Origin: Adineta steineri
Lineage: Eukaryota > Rotifera > Eurotatoria > Adinetida > Adinetidae
Direction: 5' to 3'
DNA length: 64,000 nt
NCBI GenBank assembly: GCA_905250115.1
Contig: CAJNOI010000057.1
Location: 172,162-236,161 of the forward strand
The notes beneath the pieces are model-generated. The model saw only the letters and a list, made by a program, of their open reading frames with translations, was not told where the DNA came from and made no database searches. Positions 48,593 through 60,100 of this stretch are shown here, in pieces. A program made the translations under genes and the position numbers. Each line of letters starts with the position of its first letter. Within the stretch, counting starts at the first letter, position 1.

Positions 48593-50111
48593 TAAATCAT
48601 CAACAAAGAAAAAATCTCGAAATAATCATGAATACGAAATTCCACTTGATTTATCTGTTAAATCTCAACAAGAACAACAACAACAACCACATCCTGTATT
48701 TAACCCAATGAATGCATCAACAACAACACCTTTTTATGATCCATCAAATCTTCTATTTAATTCATCAGCATTACTCTATGATTTATTTTTAACAAATTTA
48801 AATTCCTATTATCAACAACAACAGCAGCAGCAACAACAGCAACATCATCAACAACAACAACGTTTAAAAATTGAACTATCAACATCTAAATCAACTAAAC
48901 AAGTAACAATAAATTCTTCTCGTTTAATGAAAGATAATTCAATAAGTAAACAAGAATCGTATGCTTGTTCATGTGGTGAAAAATATTCCAATGTAGCTCA
49001 TCTTGTTAGTCATTTAAAAATAACAAATCATACTGCACAATTATCATCTACACATGATGAAGTGGCTAAACTTGTCCGTGGTCAAGATATTTGGTTGTCA
49101 CGCGATACAAATCCAGCAAATCAAATTTTAAAATGTCTTCGTTGTTCATTATCATTTGAAACTTTACCGGATTTAACAGCACATATGATGAAAACAAATC
49201 ATTTTACTCAACTTTTACCTTCATCAACTACAACATCAACACCAACGACAGTGATAACACCATCACATCATCATTCCACCTCAAAACAACAACAACAACA
49301 AATATCTCCTACAAAATTATTACCGTCTCCTTCTTTAATACGTTCAACATGTCTAATTTGTTCTCAACAATTTGTACGTGAAGTCGATCTTGTTGATCAT
49401 ATTCAACATTATCATCAAATACGTTATAATTGTACAACATGTGGAATGTATTTTGAAAATGAAAGTCTTTATAAAGAACATATTTTAAAAGAAATGCATC
49501 ATAGAAATGGAAAAGCTAATCGAAATCGTGATTATTTTCTTAATCAATGTAAAACATTACAAAAACGATCTTTAATATTAAAGTAATGAATTTATTTTTT
49601 TTTTCAAAAGAAAATAATTCTTAGAATTCATTTTAGATCTGAACAACCAAAATCTCGTTTAGTAGTTGATAAAGAAGTTGAATTAGTTATAGCCGATTTA
49701 CTTGATCGTATTGTTAAAATTGAGGAAGAATCAAAACAAACGACAACAACTGGGAATGCACTCTCACTTTTACAAAATTTTGTTATTAAACAAACTCCAT
49801 CAACAATTCGACAATCAGATTTAAATAATAATTATGATGATGAAAATAGCAATATATCTTCAACGTCAACTGTTTATCATCATGAACAAATTTCAACTAA
49901 TTTATCTTTAAAATCTCATGAAAGTCCATTGGTATCATTAGAAAAAATGCTTTCTTATCCAACAACAACAATTCAATCTTTATCATCAACTATAAATGAT
50001 AATGGAACAATGTCAAATCTATCGAATAATTCAATAATGACAACAAAGAAAAAAAAATTTGATAAATATCGATTATTTGCAGAAAAAATGCTTCGATCTA
50101 CTTTGTCATAA
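48593..50111 (+). CDS. Teashirt-like zinc-finger transcription factor (5' end lost in gap)
   Basis: Two exons remain: 48593-49582 and 49637-50111, joined in phase 2. Near the start is PLDLSVK, a CtBP-corepressor motif (PxDLS). Four zinc fingers follow: ACSCGEKYSNVAHLVSHLKI with later His; KCLRCSLSFETLPDLTAHMM with KTNH, which fits the teashirt C-x2-C-x12-H-M-x-H spacing; TCLICSQQFVREVDLVDHIQ; and NCTTCGMYFENESLYKEHIL. Poly-Gln/His and Thr/Ser stretches separate them. The C-terminal exon has SPLVSLEKMLSY and a basic FDKYRLFAEKMLRSTL end, similar to teashirt tails. Teashirt/TSHZ proteins are nuclear repressors of trunk and appendage patterning. The N-terminus, start codon and any earlier finger lie in or beyond the gap. 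Confidence 0.83.
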
Positions 50112-52422
50112 TTATTACAGTTTTTTTCTTCTTCTTCTTCTTCTTCTTCTTTTTCTATTTCATATTGATGTTTCCTTTTTTGCTTTGCTTTATAGAAAAA
50201 ATAAATAAAATCAATTTTTATATTAAATCAATTATAATTTGAACTGATTGATGATAATTGATTCTTAAATATATATATATACGAATTATAAACAATCTAT
50301 TTGCTTATTGGAAAAAAATTCATTTTCTTAAGATAAAGAACTTATTCATCAAATGACTAATGTGTTATTTTATCTCGCAATCGATGACAAATTTTATATT
50401 AATTTAAAATCAATATTGAAAGATTTCAGTAGATTTATAAGAATGTTTTAAAATTTCTTGTTTGTTGTATTGTTTGTGATCTTCTTATTTATAATCAATA
50501 CATTTATCTTTTTCAAAGTGTGAGTGTGGGTGTGGGTATTTTACTCATTACCACATTTACCCTCAACTGCGACGCAATCTTAAAAAAAGTAGTATCATAT
50601 AGTGATTCTAATGAACTCGAGAAAATCGATCAATTGATAAAGTAACTGTGTAAAAGTAACAGTTTGTTTGCGAACTCTCTTCGCAGATAATTCAACATCC
50701 ATCCATACCTGTCTTGCACGGTAAAAACGACAGATCACTTATGTGAATTTGGTGAACAGTTACTTAAAAAGTGCTCACTCGTGATTTTTGAAAAAGACAG
50801 TGTCGATCGTTATTTTGCTAGAAACGTTCACTTCTAGTGTTCTCAACCAAGTTTCCAGCAGAATCTATTGCACATAGAGGCGCTCTGTCTGGACATGATT
50901 CATTTGTAAACACGAGTTATGCTACAATCATATGCAACTCCCATCTATGTCTGTCATTTCCTCATTGCTCTGCTGACTGATGTGTTACTATTGGTTACGA
51001 TTAAACGAGTCACTATTCTTTCCTCCTGAAATTCGAAAACAAAAAATATATTTCGAACTAGATTTTCTGTACATATTTGAAGATAAGTTTGTTTTCAGAT
51101 ACTGTAGATTCGGTTTAGAATTGTAAAATTGAATTGAGTTGTATCTTCCGTGAAGTTTCATCCAGTTATTTTGAGATTCACGAAAAATAAGACTGTTTAG
51201 CTCTGTTTCACCGATCATGAACCACCGAGATGTATCCCAAGAGGAAAAACATTGCTTATTTGTAACTTGATTATGAATCAAGTTTCATTGATCTTTAACT
51301 GTATGCTAAAGATCATTAAACCGTAATACTTTTCGAGCGATCGGTTTCGAAGTATATTCGATTCATGATTCACAATATCAGAACACCGAGTAATTAGATG
51401 GGATGTTTGCTTGCCGTACAAAAAATGATAGCAATACTTAAATTGTTTTCGAGTTAGGACTAGTCGAATAACCGGGGGTAGACACGCCTGGGAACCGACA
51501 GAAGAAAAACCTAGTAATTACCATTATTCATAGTATGTTTAATACATTTTCCCAAGACCACAGGGCGCTGCTCGCGCACCCATGATTTTCTGATTTAAGC
51601 CACTGGTTAAGACTAAAACACTAAAGATGAATTCACTATATCTATTATGTCATTACTGTTTATGTAGTTAATCTTCTGAAGAAAATTGACTTGCCCAATG
51701 AATATCCAATTCTAGAATAGGAACCTCTCTCACATTAAAACCCCTCTTTGATAGTGTCGATGCGAAAAAGATCTTTGAAGCCTCTAGTTTTTAGAAACTT
51801 TTCCCTTTAAATAAAATTTCTAACATTTCTCAAAAACTATTTATATCATATTTAGCGAGACAATTTCTATTGAAAACTGAGAAAAGTTTCTAAAATTTTT
51901 CGAAAACGTTTCTTTTTATAAAAGTTATAAAGAATTATAGCTTATGGAGAGCGACTCAGTTATAAGCACCAGAAATCTCCACTATGATATGAGATTTTTA
52001 CTTTGCAGAATAGATTCAAACTTAGAAAACCTAATACTCGAGAAATATAAAAACTTCATTTTATCTTACAACAACATTTTGAGCTACATTTAAAGAAAAT
52101 TCTCAGTTGTAAGCTTTTCTGAAGCATAGACATAAGTATATGAATATATGGATGTCAAAGAAACATCTTTTTCTCCTGAATATCGTTCCAGGTTACTTTG
52201 ATATCTTATACGTAATGTAGAGAAATAGATAATTTGCTTCTCAAATATTAAACAAGAAAGCAGACATGATTTGTAACAAATAGGCAAGTATGCCAAGGCG
52301 AATTGTTACCAGTCAGATACGCACATTCCTATGACACACAAGCTTGATGAACTTTTTCCTATGCCTGCATGTCTCATTTATTTTTGTGTTCGTTTCACTC
52401 TTGTAGGTACTTCCTCCTCCTA
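50112..52422. other. Intergenic region, no gene recognised
   Basis: About 2.3 kb. After a TTC repeat at 50129-50150 the sequence is ordinary AT-rich DNA to about 50500. From about 50600 to 52300 it is less AT-rich and looks different, possibly remnants of older mobile DNA (for example ACAGGGCGCTGCTCGCGCAC at about 51560), but no terminal repeats or coding frames hold up. A telomere-like hairpin lies at 50521-50565. CTCTTGTAG just before ATG 52423 suggests a 5'UTR splice acceptor. Confidence 0.4.
50521..50565. repeat. Telomere-like hairpin with (TGTGGG)2
   Basis: The left arm TGAGTGTGGGTGTGGGTA contains two perfect TGTGGG units (50525-50536). The right arm, read inward, is TGAGGGTAAATGTGGTA. 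The 45-bp unit begins TGAG and ends CTCA. Confidence 0.65.
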
Positions 52423-55400
52423 ATGGATACGCAGATTCAAAACTGGTTTAAAGTCGAGCAGCTGCTGACGCGCTCATGTGTTCTATGTCGAAAAATATTC
52501 AAAGATCGATGGCTTCTATTCACAGGATGCCAATGGTTGGATACTCCGACCGACGGGCATACTTACACAACAGGCATCGGGCAGAAGATCTTTCAAAATT
52601 GCCGCAATATTCAAAAGATTATGTTACAAACAGGCGATACAAATCAATGGGATTTGAGCACATTACTTTTTGTTCTTCGCGATACAAAACCGCAAAGACC
52701 AGTTAGTAAAGCCAACAAACAAAGAATTGCAAAAGAGAACAATGATTTATTAGCCATAACGAATATGAGAAACAACAATGCTCATCATCCATCAAAATGT
52801 ATTTCAAATACTGAGTTCGAAAATATATGGTCGAAGTTATCATCAATACTGATATCATTTGGCGACGATGAAGATGAGATCGTTGAATTAAAACTCAAGA
52901 CAAATGAAAGTCAACAGAAGGAGTCTGTTAGTACGGTAGATACGATCGAAGCGAAACGATTGAAAGAACTGGGTAATGAAACATTCAAACAGAAGAAATT
53001 CGATGAAGCAATTAAATTATTTTCGCAAGCGCTCGTCCTTCCAGGCTTGAGCGATGTTGACAGATCTATTTTGTATTCAAATCGAGCTGCTGCATATCTT
53101 GAGAAACGCGAAACCTCAGCAATGACTTCGTCGAAGGACTCCCGTTATCTGGCTCTGCAAGACGCTGAGCACGCACGTGACCTGCGACAAACTTGGCCGA
53201 AAGCGCATTTTCGCGTTGGACAAGCTCACTCGGCGTTCGGTGAATATGAGAAGGCTGTACACTCGTTCAACAAAGCACTGGCGCTCGATCCGACCAACGC
53301 TGAAATGCAAAATGCTCGTGATTCTGCTCTTGAAAGGAAATTTTACTATGATCGGCAAGATCATTTGGTTCCGCAAAATATACCGCGAACGACTCGTGAG
53401 CAATTCGATGAGGTGTACAAAAAAAAGGGATTTTCAATCCAGCAACAAGAAGAAATGATTGATTTTATTAAAAAAAGCGATCCAGGGAAAGCGGCTGTCT
53501 TTACCGGTCATCAATATCGAGATGGTGATGAGAAAGTCGAACAAAATTACGAACTAGCAGCTAGATTTTATTCGAAAGCCGTCTCTCTCGGTAATCCTGA
53601 AGGCATGTATAATCTCGCCTTGCTACACCAACAAGGTCGTGGAGTGAAAAAAGATATGAAAGTTTCTATTCAGCTGCTGGAACAAGCAGCCGCTCAGAAT
53701 CCGATAATGTCAGACAAATGTCCCATTCCGAACGTCGGTGTGGCCGAAGCTGAACATTCGTTGGGGCTGCATTATGAAACGGGGGTTGGCGTCGAAATGA
53801 ATTACTCCGAAGCGGCTCGGTGGTATCAACGGGCAATAGAACATGGTAGTGCAAACGCCGCCAATAATCTGGGACTTATGTACGGTAATGGCAAAGGCGT
53901 CACCAGTGATTTGGTCAAATCGGAACAACTGCTGCGCCTCTCGGCTACACGCGGCGATTCAAACGCGCCGATGAATCTAGCTGTACTACTCTTTCGAAAA
54001 CAAGACTTTCAAGCAGCAGAACAATGGTGTCAGTATGCCAGTGAAAACAACAACATGCTGGATAAAACTTGTGTGAAAAAAATTCAAGAAGCAGCCGAGC
54101 AGGAACGGAAAGAGTTCAACGAGTTGGATATTGAACAATGGGAAAAACAGAACGGTTTAAGTATCAGTAGTTTGAACTATAATGAACGTATTCAGCGTAA
54201 ATTATGCGCGGAAGCTCCATCATCCGCCAAAGCATTCAGTTTCATGAAATTTCTCACCGAAACCGCTCATTTAGTGAATCAGACATCACTACCATGCGGA
54301 GGTCAATCAAGAGTATATGATCGTACGATGCTGGAAGAATACTCACAGAAAGGATATGGGTTTGCGCAGCGATTGCTGGATGCACAAACTCATTTTTTTA
54401 CAGCACTACACATTTTATTGGATGACTCCCTTAGCGATGATGTCAAAGACGCTCAGTTTATTCAAGAACTTTCAGCAAGTATTAGAAAAGAACACATTGT
54501 TATTCAGTTTCCAGAGGAACTACGTAACGAAGCGAAGTTGATTGTTGATCATGTTCTTACTCAAGGCAAGTCGAAACAGTCACAATTAGATGAAGACGCT
54601 CGTGTGTGTTTCGGATGGTTACACATGAATTCGTTACAGCCGACAATCGAGTTTTTGAGCGTTTGTATTCGAATGTATCCGAAGTCACATTTCTTCTTAG
54701 AACTTCGTGGTTCGCTCTATGGCTTTCTTGAGAAATACGAAGAAGGTTTAGCGGACTTTAATACTGCACTTCATCTGGCTCCTGATTGCTACAAGTTTCT
54801 GTATGATAGGGCTGTAATGCTCAGACTGGTCAACCCTCCCGCTCTAAATGAAGCAGTATTAGCTTATAATCAGTTTCTGAAAAGTGCACCAGTGGATCAT
54901 CGGAAAGTACCCGAAGCATACTATGCAACTGGAAATTGTTATTTGGCGAATAGTCAATTACAGAATCACATGAAGCTTGCGGAAGAATATTACGAAAAGG
55001 GCATTGAAGCCGAAAGGCAGCAGCTACCATGCTTCCTACCATATGAATCGAACAGCAAGTCGCTAATATCCAAGTTATTTTCACTCAAACCATCTGAGCT
55101 TGATGCAGTGGCGGTGGAACCAACCATAAGCGTGGGAAAGCCCAAATCACGTCTTTCTGATCCACGCCGTCTGGATATGATCCAAGCGCATCGAACATCG
55201 ATTGCTGTGAAACGCGAACTTCCATCCGGACAGAAGCTTATACCCTCAACCAATAAACCGCGTGTGTACCAAAACTCACCTGCATCATTAATCGGATTGA
55301 AAGGAATTACACTACGTGAAATGAACCCAATGAAGGATCACGTCTACGAAGGATGCATACTGTCGGGCCTGATCTTTGAGCAATCGCCAGTAGTTGAGCC

Positions 55401-55758
55401 ATCACTATGGCTATTGTTCGAAGATGACAATGGTGATCTGGAGCGACTCTTTATATACAATATTCCGGCAGCTGAAGGTTGGCAGTTAGTAAAACACACA
55501 TACATTCACGGTACCAGAATAAGTATTTTGAATCCATACATGCGTATGGCGATGGATAACAAACCGGCTATTCGTGTGGACGATGCTTCGTCGATTATTC
55601 TACATGGAGATGCTCACAACGTGAAAGATATGTGTCGATGCTGCAGCGAATCCAATGCATCGCGTGTTTGTGGAAAATGCGGAGCAGCTCACTATTGTTC
55701 GAAGGAATGTCAAACAATGGATTGGAAGCAATGTGGTCATAAACTAATTTGTAACTGA
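52423..55758 (+). CDS. HEPN-TPR-Sel1-MYND multidomain protein (intronless)
   Basis: One continuous frame; ATG 52423 is preferred over 52369 because CTCTTGTAG just upstream looks like a 5'UTR splice acceptor. 1111 aa. Domains in order: a DZIP3-like HEPN domain (about 30-170) with VLRDTKPQRP and the RNase-type R-x4-H string RNNNAH (Arg116, His121); TPR repeats (about 173-300: EAKRLKELGNETFKQKKFDE, AHFRVGQAHSAFGEYEKAVH); Sel1-like repeats (about 370-530: GNPEGMYNLALLHQQGRGVK, SANAANNLGLMYGNGKGVTS); further TPRs (about 740-860); and a C-terminal MYND zinc finger (about 1070-1109: CRCCSESNASRVCGKCGAAH, YCSKECQTMDWKQCGH). All modules are protein-binding except HEPN, which can be an RNase. Codon use is clearly less AT-rich than neighbours and there is no coding intron. 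A stress or innate-defence role is possible but inferred. Confidence 0.82.
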   Translation: MDTQIQNWFKVEQLLTRSCVLCRKIFKDRWLLFTGCQWLDTPTDGHTYTTGIGQKIFQNCRNIQKIMLQTGDTNQWDLSTLLFVLRDTKPQRPVSKANKQRIAKENNDLLAITNMRNNNAHHPSKCISNTEFENIWSKLSSILISFGDDEDEIVELKLKTNESQQKESVSTVDTIEAKRLKELGNETFKQKKFDEAIKLFSQALVLPGLSDVDRSILYSNRAAAYLEKRETSAMTSSKDSRYLALQDAEHARDLRQTWPKAHFRVGQAHSAFGEYEKAVHSFNKALALDPTNAEMQNARDSALERKFYYDRQDHLVPQNIPRTTREQFDEVYKKKGFSIQQQEEMIDFIKKSDPGKAAVFTGHQYRDGDEKVEQNYELAARFYSKAVSLGNPEGMYNLALLHQQGRGVKKDMKVSIQLLEQAAAQNPIMSDKCPIPNVGVAEAEHSLGLHYETGVGVEMNYSEAARWYQRAIEHGSANAANNLGLMYGNGKGVTSDLVKSEQLLRLSATRGDSNAPMNLAVLLFRKQDFQAAEQWCQYASENNNMLDKTCVKKIQEAAEQERKEFNELDIEQWEKQNGLSISSLNYNERIQRKLCAEAPSSAKAFSFMKFLTETAHLVNQTSLPCGGQSRVYDRTMLEEYSQKGYGFAQRLLDAQTHFFTALHILLDDSLSDDVKDAQFIQELSASIRKEHIVIQFPEELRNEAKLIVDHVLTQGKSKQSQLDEDARVCFGWLHMNSLQPTIEFLSVCIRMYPKSHFFLELRGSLYGFLEKYEEGLADFNTALHLAPDCYKFLYDRAVMLRLVNPPALNEAVLAYNQFLKSAPVDHRKVPEAYYATGNCYLANSQLQNHMKLAEEYYEKGIEAERQQLPCFLPYESNSKSLISKLFSLKPSELDAVAVEPTISVGKPKSRLSDPRRLDMIQAHRTSIAVKRELPSGQKLIPSTNKPRVYQNSPASLIGLKGITLREMNPMKDHVYEGCILSGLIFEQSPVVEPSLWLLFEDDNGDLERLFIYNIPAAEGWQLVKHTYIHGTRISILNPYMRMAMDNKPAIRVDDASSIILHGDAHNVKDMCRCCSESNASRVCGKCGAAHYCSKECQTMDWKQCGHKLICN

Positions 55759-57193
55759 ATCACTCTTGATTTGTTTTTGTGGATAGCTAGTCATATAAGA
55801 GTGAAACGATTACTCTGATTCGAGAAACAAAGATTTGCGCACATCTATCTTGAGGGTGTAGGGTATGGATGATAGTGTAGATAACGAATGAACATCTATC
55901 CACATCTACCCACACCCACACTCTGAAGATGGTGAATATATATAATTAATAGAATTAGTATTTTCAAGTTTTATATAAAACAACTATTTTTTTTCTTATT
56001 TTATGAAGCTGTAGCAATAAACAAAGAATTTACTAATAAAAAATTATTTTATAAAGGAAAATCGAAATAATAAGTTTTTAAATATCTATAAAATTTGTTA
56101 ATGCAGTCTATAAAAGATCAAAATGCAAAACTTTTTTAACTCGATTATGGTGAAATAGATACATAAAGAATAATACTAATGACAGGAGAGTTTGTCTAAA
56201 ACATCGAAGTAATTCTTATTTATGATACAATATTGTCATAATAATCGAAATTTTGATGTTTATCTATGATTTGTACTCTAACGATATTATATTTCTATTT
56301 AAAAGCTAAAGAGATAACAGCCAGATAGAAACTTAAAAAAAGAAAACATTTATAATGTAAAACAATTATATGAGAATAAAATATTTTCTCACAATTCTGA
56401 CTCTTTTATTAAAATTCATTCGAGATAAATCACTACTAACATTGCTTAAAATAAATAAAAATCGTGTGATAAAATTAAATATAGTTCTCAATATTTTCTA
56501 ATCTATTTTCATTCACTGCTTTTTAATTAAAATAGAGTATAGATAATTTCTAAAAATGATGATTTAATTTAAGATCAGAGGTTACTATGAAGAGGTACCT
56601 AAAGGAAGGATTTCAAGGAGTATATTTTCAAAAGAAAAGGAAGAAAATTTGAAAAATATGTTGTTATACAATAAAAATAAAAGCTTTGAATTTTAGTTTA
56701 TCTTGGATTAAGTAAGTCTATAAATTTATCGATATCACAACTTTTTCTATATTACTTCTTATAATCTACAAGATGATTTTTTCATAATATCATTTCATCA
56801 AGATTCTATGTTGTTGTTGTTATTGTCTTTTCGTGTAAAGAAAGACTTCTTTACACCAAGTCCGATACAAGAAGTGCTGATGTAAGAAGGTTGTCCTTTG
56901 CTTTGACTTCACTTCTCCATTAAACATGTCACCTTTCATTTGCGAAAAACTTTTTACATAGAAGAGAGAGCAGTGAACATAAATACAGAGGATATTGATG
57001 AACTAACAAACAGAGAGAATGAATATCTAAAAAGACAAAAATAATAGACAGAAACTAGTAATCAAATAAATAATTAAATGATATCTTAGGGTTCGTAAAA
57101 AATATCAACGTTGTATCATAGGAGTTTTAATAACAATTCATTAATTTTCTTTTTTTATTGAAAACAAAAAAAAAAACAAGTTGAAATTATATT
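55759..57193. other. Convergent intergenic region
   Basis: Between the HEPN-MYND gene (+) and the PPR gene (-). It carries the telomere-like inverted pair at 55851-55923; the rest is AT-rich with no supported gene. Confidence 0.4.
55851..55923. repeat. Telomere-like hairpin with (CCCACA)2
   Basis: The left arm TGAGGGTGTAGGGTATGGAT faces a right arm containing two perfect CCCACA units (55909-55920). Read inward, the right arm is GAGTGTGGGTGTGGGTAGAT. It lies about 90 bp past the stop codon of the HEPN-MYND gene. Confidence 0.65.
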
Positions 57194-60100
57194 TCAAAAA
57201 TAATCTTTACATGAACATTGTCCATTTTTATAGAAGTGATGAATTCTATTTGCATCACGAACAATAATTTCACATTGACGAATTAAAGCAATTAATTTTG
57301 TTGCTCGATCTATGCAAAAACAATAAATAAAGAAATAAATGAAAAAGTGTATAATACAAATGATGATGCACTTACGACAATCTTTACAAACACGAAGATT
57401 TTTTGTTAATTGTATTCGTGATGCATTGGGATTTACAACAAAATTCCATGCTATTGCCAGTCTTTCACTATGTCCATTCAATACAGATTCAACAGTTTCA
57501 CCTTCATTCAATGGTCTTGATATACAACTTGAATCATATTTATGACCATGTTCAATAAGTTCTGCAGAAAGTTTCTTAAGTTCATCATAGATTTCTTTTG
57601 ATCGTGGGTGAGATTTATCATGAGCTCGGAATTTCTTAATAAATTAATTTGATATTATTTGTAAATAAGAGTATTAGTGCAATTCTAAAACTTACATAGC
57701 CTTGTCCATTGACAACAGTCCTTGAAAGACCAACTTTCTTGTTAACACCTGATTTCTGTATTTTCATTTGAATATTTAATGCTTTATCGATTTCTCCTAA
57801 TGATCCATAAACATTAGAAAGAAGAACTGATGCTGATGTTAATGGAATTTTCATGCAAGGAAATTTTTTTTCCATTTGATGATGAATTTTTTCTGATAAA
57901 TGCATATTATTAACATTTCTGGCACCTGATAATAATGACACTAAAATGAAAACAATTTAAATGGAATTCATTTTTTGCTATGTATTGAAAAACTCTTTGA
58001 AAATCTACTGAAAAAAAATTCGTCTATTAGTATTCGAACGTTGGATCGATAATTTGACAATATCATATTCTATTGACTGAATGTTGATCTCTGAGTAATC
58101 TATATTCTATCTAAGAATGAATACTAAGACTTTTGAAAGATACTAACTATACATAGGTAGATATGGAGAATAATCACGTTCGAATTCTTCAATGAATTTT
58201 TCTGCTTCAATAAAAAGTGATGCACGACTTAAACAATCAACCTAATAAAACAAATCAAATATATGAAAGAATTGTACAAAAAAATTTGTTTTTTCTTCAC
58301 CATCGTGGTATAAATTCTTCTTGTTTTTCTTTGAGTATTTTTGAATATTAAACGAGCCTCATCAATAAGTCCTGAATGTGAACATGCATTTAAAACACAA
58401 ATATGTGTTCTTTCATCTTGAAGTTCTTTTGGCATTTTATAATAAAGTTCAACTGCTTGAATACCCATTCCATTTAAACCATAACTATTAACTATTTAAT
58501 AAAAGCAAATTATGGAAATTTTTTCGAAAAATAAAAAATAAACAATAAACACACTCATTGCTTTGTATTCAATTCGATCTGGTTGAGAAGATTTGTCAAA
58601 AATTTCTTTTGCTTTATTAACACATCCATTTTTACCCTAAATTAATAAAAAAAAATTTTATTAATTGAAAAAAACAAATGATTCTCATGAGAACTTTACC
58701 CACATAGCAATTAAAGAATTTTCAATTTGATCATTGAATAAAAAATCCTTTGGAATTTGTTGAATAATTGATTCTGATAATGAATAATCTCCGATTTCAG
58801 ATAATGCTTTTATAACATTAAGATAAATTTTTTCATTTGTTTCAATATTATTAATTTTGATTTTATTAAATAAATCTAATGTTTGAAAAGGATCTTTTAA
58901 TTTATTATATCCATTCATTATTATTTCATAATCAGTTATACTATTTTCTATTTTTTCTTCTATTTTTGATAAATATGTTTTAGCACTTGAATCATCTCCA
59001 CATGAAATAAATGCATCTATTATACTTAATGATATATCAGATATTGAATAACAAATTTTTTCATTTTTTAGTAAAAAATTTTTTACTAAATTTAATCCTT
59101 CATCATTTCCTAATTGAGCACAAGCATTAAGAAACAAAATTATTATAATTTCATTGGGATGTTTTATTTCATTGAAAAGATTGATTACTTTATTTTCTTC
59201 GTTGTTATCTAAATAACCTGAAAAAGAAAAGAAATATATGAAAGAATTTTTTTCAGAAATGATTCTTTACCTTTCATCATAGCTCCATACATTGGTATTA
59301 TTTTATTTAATGTTTTATCAAATAATAATTGAGCATTTATTGTATCACCACATTTCATTAAAGCATCTAACAAAGAAGTTAGCAGACGAGGACTTGATTT
59401 GAAAGATTCAGGAATTTGTTTTGAAACTTTTTCTGTTGATTTTAATGCTTCTTTAGTAGCTAACTGTGCACAGGCATTAAAGAAAAGAGTGAAAGCAATT
59501 TCACCAGGATTTTTTATTTTATTGAATAATTCAATTGCTTCGTTTATCATATTATTTGATATATAACCTAAGAAAAACAGAAACCGTTCAATTAAATAAT
59601 TCATTATAATAAATTATTCTTACCTTTCATCATTGCTCCATACATTGGTACTGTTTTATTTAATGTTTTATCAAATAATAGTTGAGCATTTTTCATATCG
59701 CTACATTTTATAAATGCATCTAATAAAGAAGTTAAAATACGAGGATTCGATTTGAAAGATTCAGGAATTTGTTTTGAAACTTTTTCTATTAAATATAATG
59801 CTTCTTTATTTGCTAATTGAGCACAAGCATTGAATAAAAGAATGATAATAACTTCATCAGGATTTTTTATTTCATTAAAAAGGTTAACAGCCTTATTCGG
59901 TTCATTATGTAATAGATAACCTGACAAAGAATAGATATCTATGAAAGAATATGTTAAAAACTTATTCTTTACCTTTCATCATTGCTCCATACATTGATAA
60001 TGTTTTATTTAATGTTTTACCAAATAATGCTTCAGCATTTGGTATATCACGGCATTTCATCAATGCATCAATCTGTGATGTTAATAGATAAGAATTTAAA

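Noticed and set aside
48381-49586. Single frame running from the deacetylase-like gene through the N gap into the zinc-finger exon
   Set aside because: The N run is read as open by default. The upstream part is a shifted frame of the deacetylase-like exon, so a fusion is not supported.
50988-51281. 97-aa minus-strand frame between the teashirt-like and HEPN-MYND genes
   Set aside because: No domain, no splice partners, and composition typical of non-coding sequence; possibly a remnant of older DNA but not callable.
57339-57545. Plus-strand 68-aa frame over the DYW exons
   Set aside because: It is antisense to the conserved DYW coding exons and lacks any domain.
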